This document shows, one piece after another, positions 51,093-64,000 of a DNA stretch of 64,000 nucleotides. This stretch comes from Dokdonella sp. (GTDB lineage: Bacteria; Pseudomonadota; Gammaproteobacteria; Xanthomonadales; Rhodanobacteraceae): contig JANQAE010000001.1 of NCBI GenBank assembly GCA_024707225.1, positions 868,001 to 932,000 of the forward strand, written 5' to 3'. The stretch's first letter is position 1; every line of letters starts with the position of its first letter. The position numbers and the translations under genes were made by a program. The notes beneath the pieces are model-generated. The model was not told where the DNA came from and made no database searches. It was given only the letters and a program-made list of their open reading frames with translations.

Positions 51093-54000
51093 CTACGCCT
51101 TCTCGACGCGGACCAGGAACGATTTGAATTCCGGCGTCTGCGTATTGGCGTCGCCGACGAACGGGGTCAGGGTGTTGGCGAGGTAGCCCGGCTTGGCGAC
51201 GCCGAGGAAGCCCCAGTGGATCGGCACGCCGACCTGATGCACGACGCGTCCCTCGACCGTCAGCGGCCGGATCCGCTTGGTCACCATCGCGACTGCGACG
51301 ATCTCGCCGCGCTGCGAGGACACGCGCACGCGGCTGCCGTTGGCGATGCCGAGCTCGTCGGCCAGCGCCGCGCCGATCTCGACGAACTGCTCGGGCTGCA
51401 CGATCGCGTTCAGACGCACGTGCTTGGTCCAGTAGTGGAAGTGCTCGGTCAGCCGATAGGTGGTCGCCACGTGCGGGAAGCGGTCCGGCGTGCCGAACGC
51501 GGCGCGGTCGTCCTCGAACACGCGCGCGGCCGGATTGTGCAGTGCCTGCGGCTGGTCCGGGCTCAGCGGGTTGACCGCCAGCGGCGTCTCGAACGGCTCG
51601 TAGTGCTCCGGGAACGGCCCCTCGGCCATCGCGCCGCGCGCGAAGAAGCGCGCGACACCCTCGGGGTTCATGATGAACGGCCCCATCCCGCCGGCCGGAT
51701 TCTCGCCGGCGGCGAAATCCGGCACGTCCGCCCCGCTCCACGCGCTGCCGTTCCACGCGATCAGCGAACGCCGCGGGTCGAACGGCCGGCCGGCCACGTC
51801 GCAGGACGCACGGTTGTAGAGCACGCGCCGGTTGGCCGGCCAGGCGAACGCCCAGTTCAGCGTCTGCCCGATGCCGGTCGGATCGGCGTTGTCGCGGCGT
51901 GCCATCAGATTGCCGGTCGGTCCCCAGGCGCCGCAGAAGATCCAGCAGCCGCTCTGCGTGCTGCCGTCGTCGCGCAGCTCGGCGAAGCCGGCCAGCTGCT
52001 CGCCGGCCTTGCGGACGATCCGCGTCGGGTCCTTCGGGTCGGCCAGGTCCTTGAGCGCGCTGCCGGAGAACTCGCGTGCGAGCTCCTCGGGCGCCGGACT
52101 CTCCGGCTGCGCGTACTTCCAGGTCAGGTTGACGATCGGATCCGGGAACGCACCGCCGTCGGCGCGGTACATCGCCCGCATGCGCACGAACAGGCCGGCC
52201 ATGATCTCCAGGTCGCTGCGCGCCTCGCCGGGCGGCTCGGCGCCCTTCCAGTGCCACTGCAGCCAGCGCGAGGAATTGGTCAGCGAGCCGTTCTCCTCGG
52301 CGAAGCAGGTGGTCGGCAGACGGAACACCTCGGTCTGGATCGCCGAGGAGTCCACGTCGTGCAGCACCCCGTGGTTCTTCCAGAACTCGCTGGTCTCGGT
52401 CGCCAGCGGATCCATCACGACCAGGTACTTCAACTTCGAGAACGCCGCGGTCAGCTTGGCCTTGTTCGGCGCGGCCGCGAGCGGGTTGAAGCCCTGACAG
52501 ATGTAGCCGTTCATCCTTGCCCTGGTGCATCAGCTCGTAGGCCTGCAGCATGTCGTAGGGCTTGTCGAGCTTGGGCAGGTAGTCGAACGCCCAGCGGTTC
52601 TCGGCGGTCGCCGCCTCGCCCCACCAGGTCTTCATGAAGCTCACGAAGAACTTGCGGTAGTTCTGCCAGTAGCTGAGCTGGTTGGGCCGCAGCGGCTTGG
52701 GCGCGCGCGCGGCGATGTAGGCCTCGAAATCCTGCTCGGCCTGATTCGGCAGCGTCATGTAGCCGGGCAGCAGGTTCGACATCAGGCCGAGGTCGGTCAG
52801 GCCCTGGATGTTGGAGTGGCCGCGCAAGGCGTTCATGCCGCCGCCGGACACGCCGATGTTGCCGAGCAGCAGCTGCACCATCGCGCCGGTGCGGATCATC
52901 TGCGAGCCGATCGAGTGCTGGGTCCAGCCGAGCGCGTACATGATCGTCATCGCGCGGGTCGGCGTCGCGGTCGAGGCGATCATGTCCCAGATCGCCAGCA
53001 CCTTGTCCTTCGGCGTGCCGCAGACGCGCTCGACCATCTCCGGCGTGTAGCGCGCGTAGTGGCGCTTGAGCAGGCTGTAAACGCAGCGCGGGTCGGTCAG
53101 CGTCGGATCGGTGCGGACATAGCCGTCCTCACCGATCGCGTAGTCCCAGCTGGATTTGTCGTAGGTGCGGCGGCCGGCGTCGTAGCCCGAGTACAGCCCC
53201 TGCTCGAACGCGAACTCGTCCTTCACGACGAACGCGAGGTCGGTGTAGTTGACGACGTACTCGCGCTGGATCGCGTCGTTGGTCAGCAGGTGGTTGATCA
53301 GGCCGCCGAGGAAGACGATGTCGGTTCCGGTGCGGATCGGCGCGTAGACGTCGGCCACCGAGGCCGAGCGCGTGAAGCGCGGATCGACCACGATCAGCTT
53401 GGCCTTGTTGTGCGCCTTGGCCTCGGTCACCCACTTGAAGCCGCACGGATGCGCCTCGGCCGCATTGCCGCCCATGATCAGGATCAGGTCGGCATTCTTG
53501 ATGTCGACCCAGTGATTCGTCATCGCGCCGCGGCCGAACGTCGGGGCAAGACCTGCCACCGTCGGGCCGTGTCAGACGCGTGCCTGATTGTCGAATGCGA
53601 GCAGGCCGAACGAACGGGCGACCTTGTGCGTCAGATAGCCGACCTCGTTGCTCGAGGCCGAGGCCGCGAGCATGCCGGTGGTCAGCCAGCGGTTGACGGT
53701 GAGGCCGTCGGGCGTGGCGGCGACGAAGTTCGCGTCGCGGTCGGCCTTCATCAGCTTGGCGATGCGCTCGAGCGCCTCGTCCCAGGAGATGCGCTGCCAG
53801 GTGTCCGAGCCCGGCGCGCGGTACTCCGGAAACTTCAGGCGGCTCTCGCTGTGGATGAAGTCGATCAGCGCCGCGCCCTTCGGGCACAGCGTGCCGCGAT
53901 TGACCGGGTGATCCGGATCGCCTTCGATGTGGAACAGGCTCGGCCGCGCATTCTTGGCGCCGTCGCCGAGTCCGTACATCAGCACGCCGCAGGCGACCGA

Positions 54001-54162
54001 GCAGTACGGACAGGTATTGCGAGTCTCGGTCGCACGGGCCAGCTTGAACTGGCGCACCTCCGCGAGCGCGGGGCCGGGCGAGAAGCCCATGAGCGCCAGG
54101 CTGGAACCCACCAGGGTCGTCCCGGTGACTTTCAGGAACTGGCGCCGAGTCAGAGCAGACAT
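51093..54162 (-). CDS. fdnG: Formate dehydrogenase alpha subunit, selenocysteine- and Mo/W-bis-MGD-containing (UGA at 53572-53574; apparent +1 frameshift)
   Basis: Oxidises formate to CO2 in the periplasm. Twin-arginine signal [10 protein letters not shown] (about 5-14); [4Fe-4S] motif [14 protein letters not shown] with a later GTLCPKGA; then RV[24 protein letters not shown], where an in-frame TGA (complement 53572-53574) aligns with Sec196 of E. coli FdnG. Bis-MGD binding and C-terminal domains ([57 protein letters not shown]) follow. At about 52515 one extra C on the plus strand shifts the frame: HQGK goes on as DERL instead of [11 protein letters not shown]. Removing it gives 1022 residues; E. 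coli FdnG has 1015. Start ATG 54162 follows GAGGAGAACGTC. First gene of the block. Confidence 0.94.
53542..53574 (-). promoter_or_regulatory. UGA-Sec codon with bacterial SECIS element in fdnG
   Basis: TGA is at 53574-53572, followed after ten bases by a hairpin with the features SelB recognises: stem CGG/CCG, a bulged U (53558), an upper stem GGCA/UGCC, and apical loop GGUCU (53553-53549). E. coli fdhF and fdnG have the same bulged U and the same GGUCU-type loop. A lower stem of GGCC-type pairs may extend it. The element lies within the coding sequence, which constrains codon choice there. Confidence 0.92.
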
Positions 54163-54645
54163 GACGTTCTCCTCGATCGCTGGTCGCGGCGCCGCCTCGC
54201 GGGAGCGGGAGAACGCCGTACTGGCCTCGGATGACACATCGACGCATCAGGCGCGGCGAGTATAGATCAACTTCCGGGCGCGTCTCGATGTCACCCGCGC
54301 GTCTTGCGGCGTCGCAGCAAACGCCATGCCGCCCGTGCTTGCATGACGTAACGATGACTGCGGGTCGCCGCCGTTCAGCGCTGGCGCGGTGACGCTGTGG
54401 CAGTTTGCGTCTCGCCGCGCGAGACACCTGCCCGGCACCCTGCTCGACATCGACCTTCCACAGCTCACGCGCCGGACTTCGATCACCGCGCCATGTCATC
54501 GTGCACGCCCGATTTCACCGCCGACCTGCCGCGCGCGCTCGCCGCGCCGGCGCGCGGCATGGTGCCGTCGGCCGGCACCGGCGCGATGACACATGACACC
54601 GTGCGCGCCCGCGGTGCCGCCACCACGCAGCAACAGGAGAACGGC
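54163..54645. other. Divergent intergenic region, fdnG / T5orf172 gene
   Basis: 483 bases with no convincing gene. It should contain promoters for the fdn-sel block (minus) and the rightward gene. Upstream in-frame ATGs of the rightward gene at 54493 and 54586 lie here and could extend it. Beyond the -10 candidate at 54259-54264 no clear FNR, NarL or sigma-54 site was found. Confidence 0.4.
54259..54264 (-). promoter_or_regulatory. Candidate -10 element for the fdnG operon
   Basis: On the minus strand TATACT lies about 97 bases before the fdnG ATG, directly after TTGATC, which equals one half of an FNR box (TTGAT). The corresponding -35 position (CGAGAC) is poor, which would fit an activator-dependent promoter. 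Weak evidence. Confidence 0.3.
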
Positions 54646-55356
54646 ATGCTCGACATGTCAGCCCAATCCCTCACCACGCCGATGCCCGGAGCCGCCGATT
54701 CGCAGTCGCACGCGATCGGCGACGGCGTAACCGATGCGGACCGGCCGGCCGCCAGCGGCTGGCGAACGCTGCGCAACGGGCGTTGCTTCGTCTACGTGCT
54801 GCCGTGTCGCGAGTCCGACACGATCAAGGTCGGCTACGCACGCGATCCGCTGGTCAGGCTGCACGCGCTGCATGCGCGCTACTTCGAGTTCTTCGACCTG
54901 GACCGCGCGCTGCTGGTCGAGACCGACTACGTGCGCGACGCGCGTGAGATCGAGCGCCGCCTCAAGCAGGCGCTGGCGGACGATGCGGTGACGGCGCCGC
55001 TGAGCGTGCGCGAGGCCGCCGGCGGTCGGACCGAATGGTTCGGCGGCGCCTGGTCGCGCGCGGTGGCGCTGAGCGAGCGGATCTGCGAGGAGGACGGCTA
55101 CCTGCTGCATCCGCAGCTGTCAGCCTGGCTGCGCGTGCGCTGGTTTCGCGACGCGGCGCTGTACGACTGGTCGCAGCAGGCGCTGCGGCAGATCGAATTC
55201 TTGAGCTTCAACGGTGCGCCCGACACCGCGCAGAAGCTGCACCGCGAACTCAAGAACGCGCTCGACGCCTGTGACGCGGTCGGTCTGCGGCTCGAAGGCA
55301 AGGTGCCGGGGGCCGTACTGGCCTGGTATCGATCCGGCGCGCGCGCGTTCGGCTGA
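54646..55356 (+). CDS. GIY-YIG-like (T5orf172/MUG113) domain protein
   Basis: 236 residues from ATG 54646, which follows ACAGGAG by a normal distance; earlier ATGs (54493, 54586) give unlikely N-termini. Residues ~43-115 match the T5orf172 pattern: CFVYVLPCRESDTIKVGYARDPLVRLHALHARYF with VYVL and KVGYA in place of GIY and YIG, then VETDYVRDAREIERRLKQAL carrying the conserved Glu. The remainder is helical and unrecognised. Such domains occur in phage and mobile-element proteins and in DNA-processing enzymes. Whether this one cuts DNA is unknown. Convergent with nadD, divergent from fdnG. Confidence 0.7.
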   Translation: MLDMSAQSLTTPMPGAADSQSHAIGDGVTDADRPAASGWRTLRNGRCFVYVLPCRESDTIKVGYARDPLVRLHALHARYFEFFDLDRALLVETDYVRDAREIERRLKQALADDAVTAPLSVREAAGGRTEWFGGAWSRAVALSERICEEDGYLLHPQLSAWLRVRWFRDAALYDWSQQALRQIEFLSFNGAPDTAQKLHRELKNALDACDAVGLRLEGKVPGAVLAWYRSGARAFG

Positions 55357-55360
55357 GCGC

Positions 55361-56003
55361 TCAGCCGGCCTCTCGGTACGGCGCCAGCAGCGCCGGATCG
55401 GCGAGGATGCCGTCGGGCACCAGATAGCGCGGTTCGCGGCCCTCGGCCAGCAAGGCACGGATGCGGCTGGCCGAGAAGTCGAGCGGCGTCACGTCGATCT
55501 CGAACACAAGACCGGCCGGCGCCGCGCGCAACGCGGTCGCATCGTCGACGCGGCGCGGCCGCGTCTCGTGCTCGAGCGCGGCGTCGAGCGCCGCGACATA
55601 GCCCGGCGCGCGGCAGCACGCCGACATGGGCCTGGTCGAACAGCTCGCGCCAGCGGTGCCAGCCGGCCAGCCCCGCGAACGCATCGGCGCCGACCAGCAG
55701 CACCAGCGGCCGCTCCGGGCCGATCTCGGCGCGCAGCTCGACCAGAGTATCGATCGACCATGACGGCCCGGCCCGGTCCAGTTCGCGCGTGTCCAGCCGC
55801 AGCCGATCCTGTCCGGCCAGCGCGGCCGCCAGCAGGGCGACGCGCTGCGCCGGCGTCGCGACCGGCTGGGCCCGGTGCGGCGGCACGCTGGCCGGCAGCA
55901 GGCGCACCTCGGCATCGAGCAGTTCGGCGGCTTCCCAGGCCACGCGCAGATGCGCGTTGTGGACCGGATCGAAGGTGCCGCCGAGGATCGCCAGCGGGCG
56001 CAT
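55361..56003 (-). CDS. nadD: Nicotinate-nucleotide adenylyltransferase (apparent +1 frameshift)
   Basis: Adenylates nicotinate mononucleotide in NAD synthesis. N-terminal GGTFDPVHNAHLRVA is the nucleotidyltransferase HxGH-type site, followed by LLPASVPPHR and LVGADAFAGLAGWHRW. At about 55604-55611 the frame changes: GVLPR continues as AGLCRG instead of the expected PGYVAALDAALE. Deleting one G (an extra base in a GCGCG stretch) restores it and gives 213 residues; the span is 643 bases. SASRIRALLAEG near the C-terminus is the family's ISSTxIR-type motif. Start ATG overlaps the holA stop by one base. rsfS and rlmH, which usually follow nadD, do not. Confidence 0.92.
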
Positions 56004-57025
56004 CAGGCGGCGATCAGCGCTGCGCCTGATCGCGGCGAGGCGATCGCCGCGATCAGGCGCTCGAGCTCGCGCCAGACCTCGCCGTCGCGGCGGCCCTTGG
56101 CGATCGCGTCGATCCGCGCGGCTTGCGCGAGGCAGGCTTCCCAGTGCGCGGCGCGTGCGGATTTGAGCGCACGGCGATACAGCGGCTGGCGCGAATCCCA
56201 GACCCGTTCGCTGCGGAACGCCGCTGCCAGATTGTCGCCGGCCGCCGACAGGCGCTGCAGCAGGCGCAGCTGATTGAGGATCCAGCCGAGCAGCGGGATC
56301 GCGTCCTCGCCTTCCTCGCGCAGGCCGCGCACGATGCGCAGGGCGCGCTCGGCGTCGCCACCGAGCGCGGCATCGGTCAGACGGAATGCGTCGTAGCGCG
56401 CATCGTCGGCGACCGCGGCCTCGAGCAGGCCGGCGTCTACGCGGCCTTCCGGTGCGAGCAGGGCCAGCTTGTCGACCTCCTGCGCGGCGGCCAGCAGATT
56501 GCCCTCGACGCGCTCGGCCAGCAGATCGACCGCATCCGGCGTGGCCTTGAGGCCGCGCGCCGCGAAGCGCGCGCCGATCCAGCCCGGCAGTTCCTCGCGC
56601 TTGAGTGGCCAGACCGGCACGAACATGCCGGCGCGCTCGACCGCGGCGACCCAGGCGCCTTCGTGCTGCTTGCTCCATTCCTGACAGGTGATCAGCAGCA
56701 CCGTATCGGGCGGCGGCGCCTGGCAATACGCGGCGATCGCGGCCGCGCCGTCCTTGCCGGGCTTGCCGGTCGGCAGGCGCAGATCGATCAGCTTGCGGCT
56801 CGCGAACAGCGACAGCGCACTGCCGGCGCGCGCGAGCTCGTCCCAGTCGAAGCGCGCATCGGCGTCGTAGACCTCGCGCTCGAGATAATCGAGCGCGCGC
56901 GCGCGGGCGCGCAGCGCGTCGGCGGCCTCGAGCACGAGCAGGTGTTCGCTGCCGGCCAGCAGATAGACCGGCCGCAGATCGGGCTCGCCGAGCGTCTTGC
57001 GGAACTGGGCCAGCGTCGCCGACAT
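56003..57025 (-). CDS. holA: DNA polymerase III subunit delta
   Basis: 340 residues. Clamp-loader subunit that opens the beta sliding clamp. The N-terminus has QFRKTLGEPDLRPVYLLAGSEHLLVLEAADALR, and the middle has SLFASRKLIDLRLPTGKPGKDGA, matching HolA (beta-binding wrench SLFASR). The C-terminal collar domain follows. Start ATG 57025, 13 bases after the lptE stop; the stop overlaps nadD. lptE-holA-nadD order is conserved. Confidence 0.93.
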   Translation of the reverse strand: MSATLAQFRKTLGEPDLRPVYLLAGSEHLLVLEAADALRARARALDYLEREVYDADARFDWDELARAGSALSLFASRKLIDLRLPTGKPGKDGAAAIAAYCQAPPPDTVLLITCQEWSKQHEGAWVAAVERAGMFVPVWPLKREELPGWIGARFAARGLKATPDAVDLLAERVEGNLLAAAQEVDKLALLAPEGRVDAGLLEAAVADDARYDAFRLTDAALGGDAERALRIVRGLREEGEDAIPLLGWILNQLRLLQRLSAAGDNLAAAFRSERVWDSRQPLYRRALKSARAAHWEACLAQAARIDAIAKGRRDGEVWRELERLIAAIASPRSGAALIAA

Positions 57026-57038
57026 CGAGCGCGTCCGC

Positions 57039-57539
57039 TCAGCCGGCGCGGCCGAGCACGTCGAGCCGGCGCAGGATCGCCTGCACCATCTCGCGCTGCA
57101 GTTCCTTGGTCAGCAGGTCCTGCTCGGCGGCGACGCCGAGCGCCTGCGAGGCGTCGAACGTGAAGTCGCGCGTCAGATCGATCACCTGGACCGGCAGCAG
57201 GCCGCGGCCGGCGGCGTCCTCGAGCACGAACTCGACGTGGTAGCGGATCGTGTACTCGGTCGCGCGCGCGTTGCCGCCGACCGACAGCACGTCGGTCGAC
57301 AAGGCATTGGCGGTGATCTTGAGCACCGAGACGCCGTCCTCGACACGATCGGCGATGGTCGCACCGGAGCGTGCCAGCGCCTTGGCCAGATCGCGGCCGA
57401 GCGGGCTCAGCGGGTCGGCACCCTGGATGTGGACATGCTGCATGCCGGCCGGAAGCCGGGCCTCACCGCGCAGCTGGAAGCCGCAGGCGGTCAACAGAAC
57501 CGTGAGGAGGACGAGGCCGAGGACGCGGAGGGTGTTCAT
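57039..57539 (-). CDS. lptE: LPS-assembly lipoprotein LptE
   Basis: 166 residues. Outer-membrane lipoprotein that plugs LptD and helps deliver LPS to the surface. Signal peptide with lipobox LLTAC (Cys at about 19) followed by GFQLRGEARLP, the signature of the LptE/RlpB family. The C-terminal region is helical (ELQREMVQAILRRLDVL). ATG 57539 follows GGAG. It lies between leuS (284 bases upstream) and holA. Confidence 0.93.
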   Translation of the reverse strand: MNTLRVLGLVLLTVLLTACGFQLRGEARLPAGMQHVHIQGADPLSPLGRDLAKALARSGATIADRVEDGVSVLKITANALSTDVLSVGGNARATEYTIRYHVEFVLEDAAGRGLLPVQVIDLTRDFTFDASQALGVAAEQDLLTKELQREMVQAILRRLDVLGRAG

Positions 57540-57823
57540 GGATGCCGGAGGCCGGACCGAGTGCGGGAAGACGGCAAGGATAGCCGAATCGGCTGCCGCC
57601 GCGTCCGTGACCGCAGGCGTGCCCCGCAGCCTCGCCATGCCTGCCGCGCGGCCACCGGCGGCACGATCGCAGCCGCGATCGGCTCGTGCGGCTGGTCCGA
57701 CCCGCGCATCCGGCCACGTCCTCGTCCGGCACCGCGGCGTGACCGGACGGCGGCGCCGCGCTGCCTGCGGTCGCCGCGCGCTGCAGGCCGGAGGACCCCG
57801 CCGCCGGGGGCGAGGTCGCGTGC

Positions 57824-63062
<5,239 letters not shown>

Positions 63063-63368
63063 GGCCGCGACCGGCGTCGCGCGGCGGACGGTTCGGCGCG
63101 TCCGCGGCGCCGCCGGTCCGTTCGGTACAGACCGGGGCCTGCGGTCTGCCACCGACCCGGTAACGCCGGGCGTCGTGCCGAACGGCCCGCCCTGCATCGG
63201 CCGGCAGCCGAGGACGGCCCTGATCGGTCGCGGTTCATGCCGGATGCCGGTGCGCGGCGGCATCATCGTCCCCGATGCGTCCTTGCATCCGGCGCATCCG
63301 CCGGGCGAGCGCGCGCCTCGGTCCGGCGCCTCGCTCGCCGCGCGTATCCGCCACGACCGGAGACCGAC
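63063..63368. other. Intergenic region, protease to phasin-like gene
   Basis: 306 bases, very GC-rich, with several short inverted repeats and no T run. Nothing specific was recognised. Confidence 0.35.
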
Positions 63369-63878
63369 ATGACCACGAACACCCCGACGCCGTTCGCGCT
63401 GTACAAGGCCAACCTCGAACTCGCACTGCGCATCGGTCAGCTGCTCAACGAAAACCGCAAACAATGGGCGCGCCAGGGCCTGGCCGGCGTTGACCAGGCG
63501 GTCGGCCGCACGCTCGACGAATCCGAGCGCGCGATGGCCGGCGTCGACTGGACGCGCCTGGCCGGCCTGCCGGTCGAGGGCGTCTGGAACACGCTGAACT
63601 GGGATGCGCTCAAGCCCGATGTCGGCACGCTGAAGAGCTCGATCGACGAGGTCATCGCGCAGCAGTCGAGCTTCGCCAGCGGCCTGCACGAAGCCGTCGA
63701 GGCCTGGCAGCGCCAGTGCGGCGAGGCCGTGCGCGAAGCCGGTCTGGCCTTGCCGACGACGACCGGATTCGAGGATTTCCTGAAGGTCTTCACCGACGCG
63801 ACCAAGCCGGCATCCGGCACCGACACGCGCGGCCCGAAGGCCGGCGATTCGGCGAAGCGCCCGACCCGCCGCAGCTGA
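63369..63878 (+). CDS. Phasin-like protein
   Basis: 169 residues. Amphipathic helical protein: FALYKANLELALRIGQLLNENRKQW (about 9-33), then FASGLHEAVEAWQRQCGEAVREAG, with a Gly/Pro-free middle, as in phasins, which coat polyhydroxyalkanoate granules. The C-terminal tail is low-complexity, basic and Pro/Lys-containing, similar to PhaF-type tails but short. Start ATG 63369 (MTTNTPTP). No PHA synthase is in the window, so the assignment rests on composition and length. Confidence 0.55.
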   Translation: MTTNTPTPFALYKANLELALRIGQLLNENRKQWARQGLAGVDQAVGRTLDESERAMAGVDWTRLAGLPVEGVWNTLNWDALKPDVGTLKSSIDEVIAQQSSFASGLHEAVEAWQRQCGEAVREAGLALPTTTGFEDFLKVFTDATKPASGTDTRGPKAGDSAKRPTRRS

Positions 63879-63901
63879 CGGCATCCGGCGCGGCCGGATC
63901 C

Positions 63902-64000
63902 TCAGGCGCGGTGGTACGGATGTCCGGCCAGCAGCGAGCTGGCCCGGTACAACTGCTCGACGACGAGCAGCCGCACCAGCATGTGCGGCAGCGTCAGCGG
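63902..64000 (-). CDS. rlmH: 23S rRNA (pseudouridine-1915 N3)-methyltransferase, C-terminal end only
   Basis: The last 32 codons before the TGA at 63902-63904 read [31 protein letters not shown], the signature C-terminus of RlmH (LxxEQLYRA ... HPYHR). The rest continues beyond the right edge. Usually rsfS-rlmH follow nadD; here rlmH lies upstream of leuS on the same strand, so the group has been rearranged. Confidence 0.93.
   Translation of the reverse strand, partial: PLTLPHMLVRLLVVEQLYRASSLLAGHPYHRA

Noticed and set aside
48505-53559. A single 1684-codon minus-strand open frame
   Set aside because: It chains parts of fdnG, fdoH and fdhE with out-of-frame readings of the genes between them. 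The real genes and their two frameshifts explain it.
53572-54237. fdnG N-terminal frame as a separate truncated gene or pseudogene
   Set aside because: The stop is the conserved Sec UGA with a SECIS hairpin, and the sel genes lie in the same operon.
54398-54408. Sigma-54-like promoter TGGCAGTTTGC
   Set aside because: GG and GC elements are too close together for a -24/-12 promoter.

Overview
The window is GC-rich, densely coded DNA from a gammaproteobacterium, most likely of the Xanthomonadales/Lysobacterales. The evidence is the runs of conserved gene order: asd-fimV-truA-trpFBA-accD, miaA-hfq-hflX-hflK-hflC-DUF2065-purA and leuS-lptE-holA-nadD. Large secreted peptidases (S46, M13, penicillin-acylase type) fit the same group. 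Species cannot be read from the sequence.

Layout: 1-2.8 kb holds the end of a copper-amine-oxidase-like gene and a secreted protein of unknown function. 3-7.7 kb (minus) has parC followed by a penicillin acylase homologue. 7.8-16 kb (plus) has asd, fimV, truA, trpF, trpB, trpA and accD. 16-22.5 kb (minus) has tdh, tilS, xseB, ispA and rapA. 22.9-32.5 kb (plus) has a small exported protein, an S46 dipeptidyl-peptidase, then miaA to purA, with a 120-bp near-perfect duplication spanning the purA start. 33-37 kb has an M13 lipoprotein peptidase, tRNA-Leu(CAG), an OsmC protein and a TrmY-like SPOUT methyltransferase. 37.6-41.5 kb encodes an unusual secreted alpha/beta-hydrolase/VWD protein and an exported partner. 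42.4-43.5 kb is a ChaA-type antiporter.

The most distinctive region is 43.6-54.2 kb on the minus strand. It is one co-directional block: formate dehydrogenase alpha (in-frame UGA plus a SECIS hairpin), beta and gamma subunits, fdhE, selA, selB, tRNA-Sec (selC) and selD. It carries a selenocysteine enzyme together with every dedicated part of the bacterial Sec pathway. The alpha subunit, exported by Tat, would oxidise formate in the periplasm and pass electrons through the beta FeS subunit and cytochrome b gamma subunit to quinone. FdhE would mature it, and SelD, SelA, selC and SelB would supply and insert its Sec residue. fdhD is not in the window.

54.6-64 kb has a T5orf172/GIY-YIG-like protein, nadD-holA-lptE-leuS (minus), a trypsin-like protease with a C-terminal P-type domain, a phasin-like protein and the 3' end of rlmH.

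Caution on sequence quality: at least six genes (the amine-oxidase-like gene, ispA, fdoH, fdnG, nadD, leuS) are broken by indels of 1-2 bases in G/C runs. leuS and nadD are normally essential and all six families are otherwise intact, so consensus errors are more likely than real pseudogenes.
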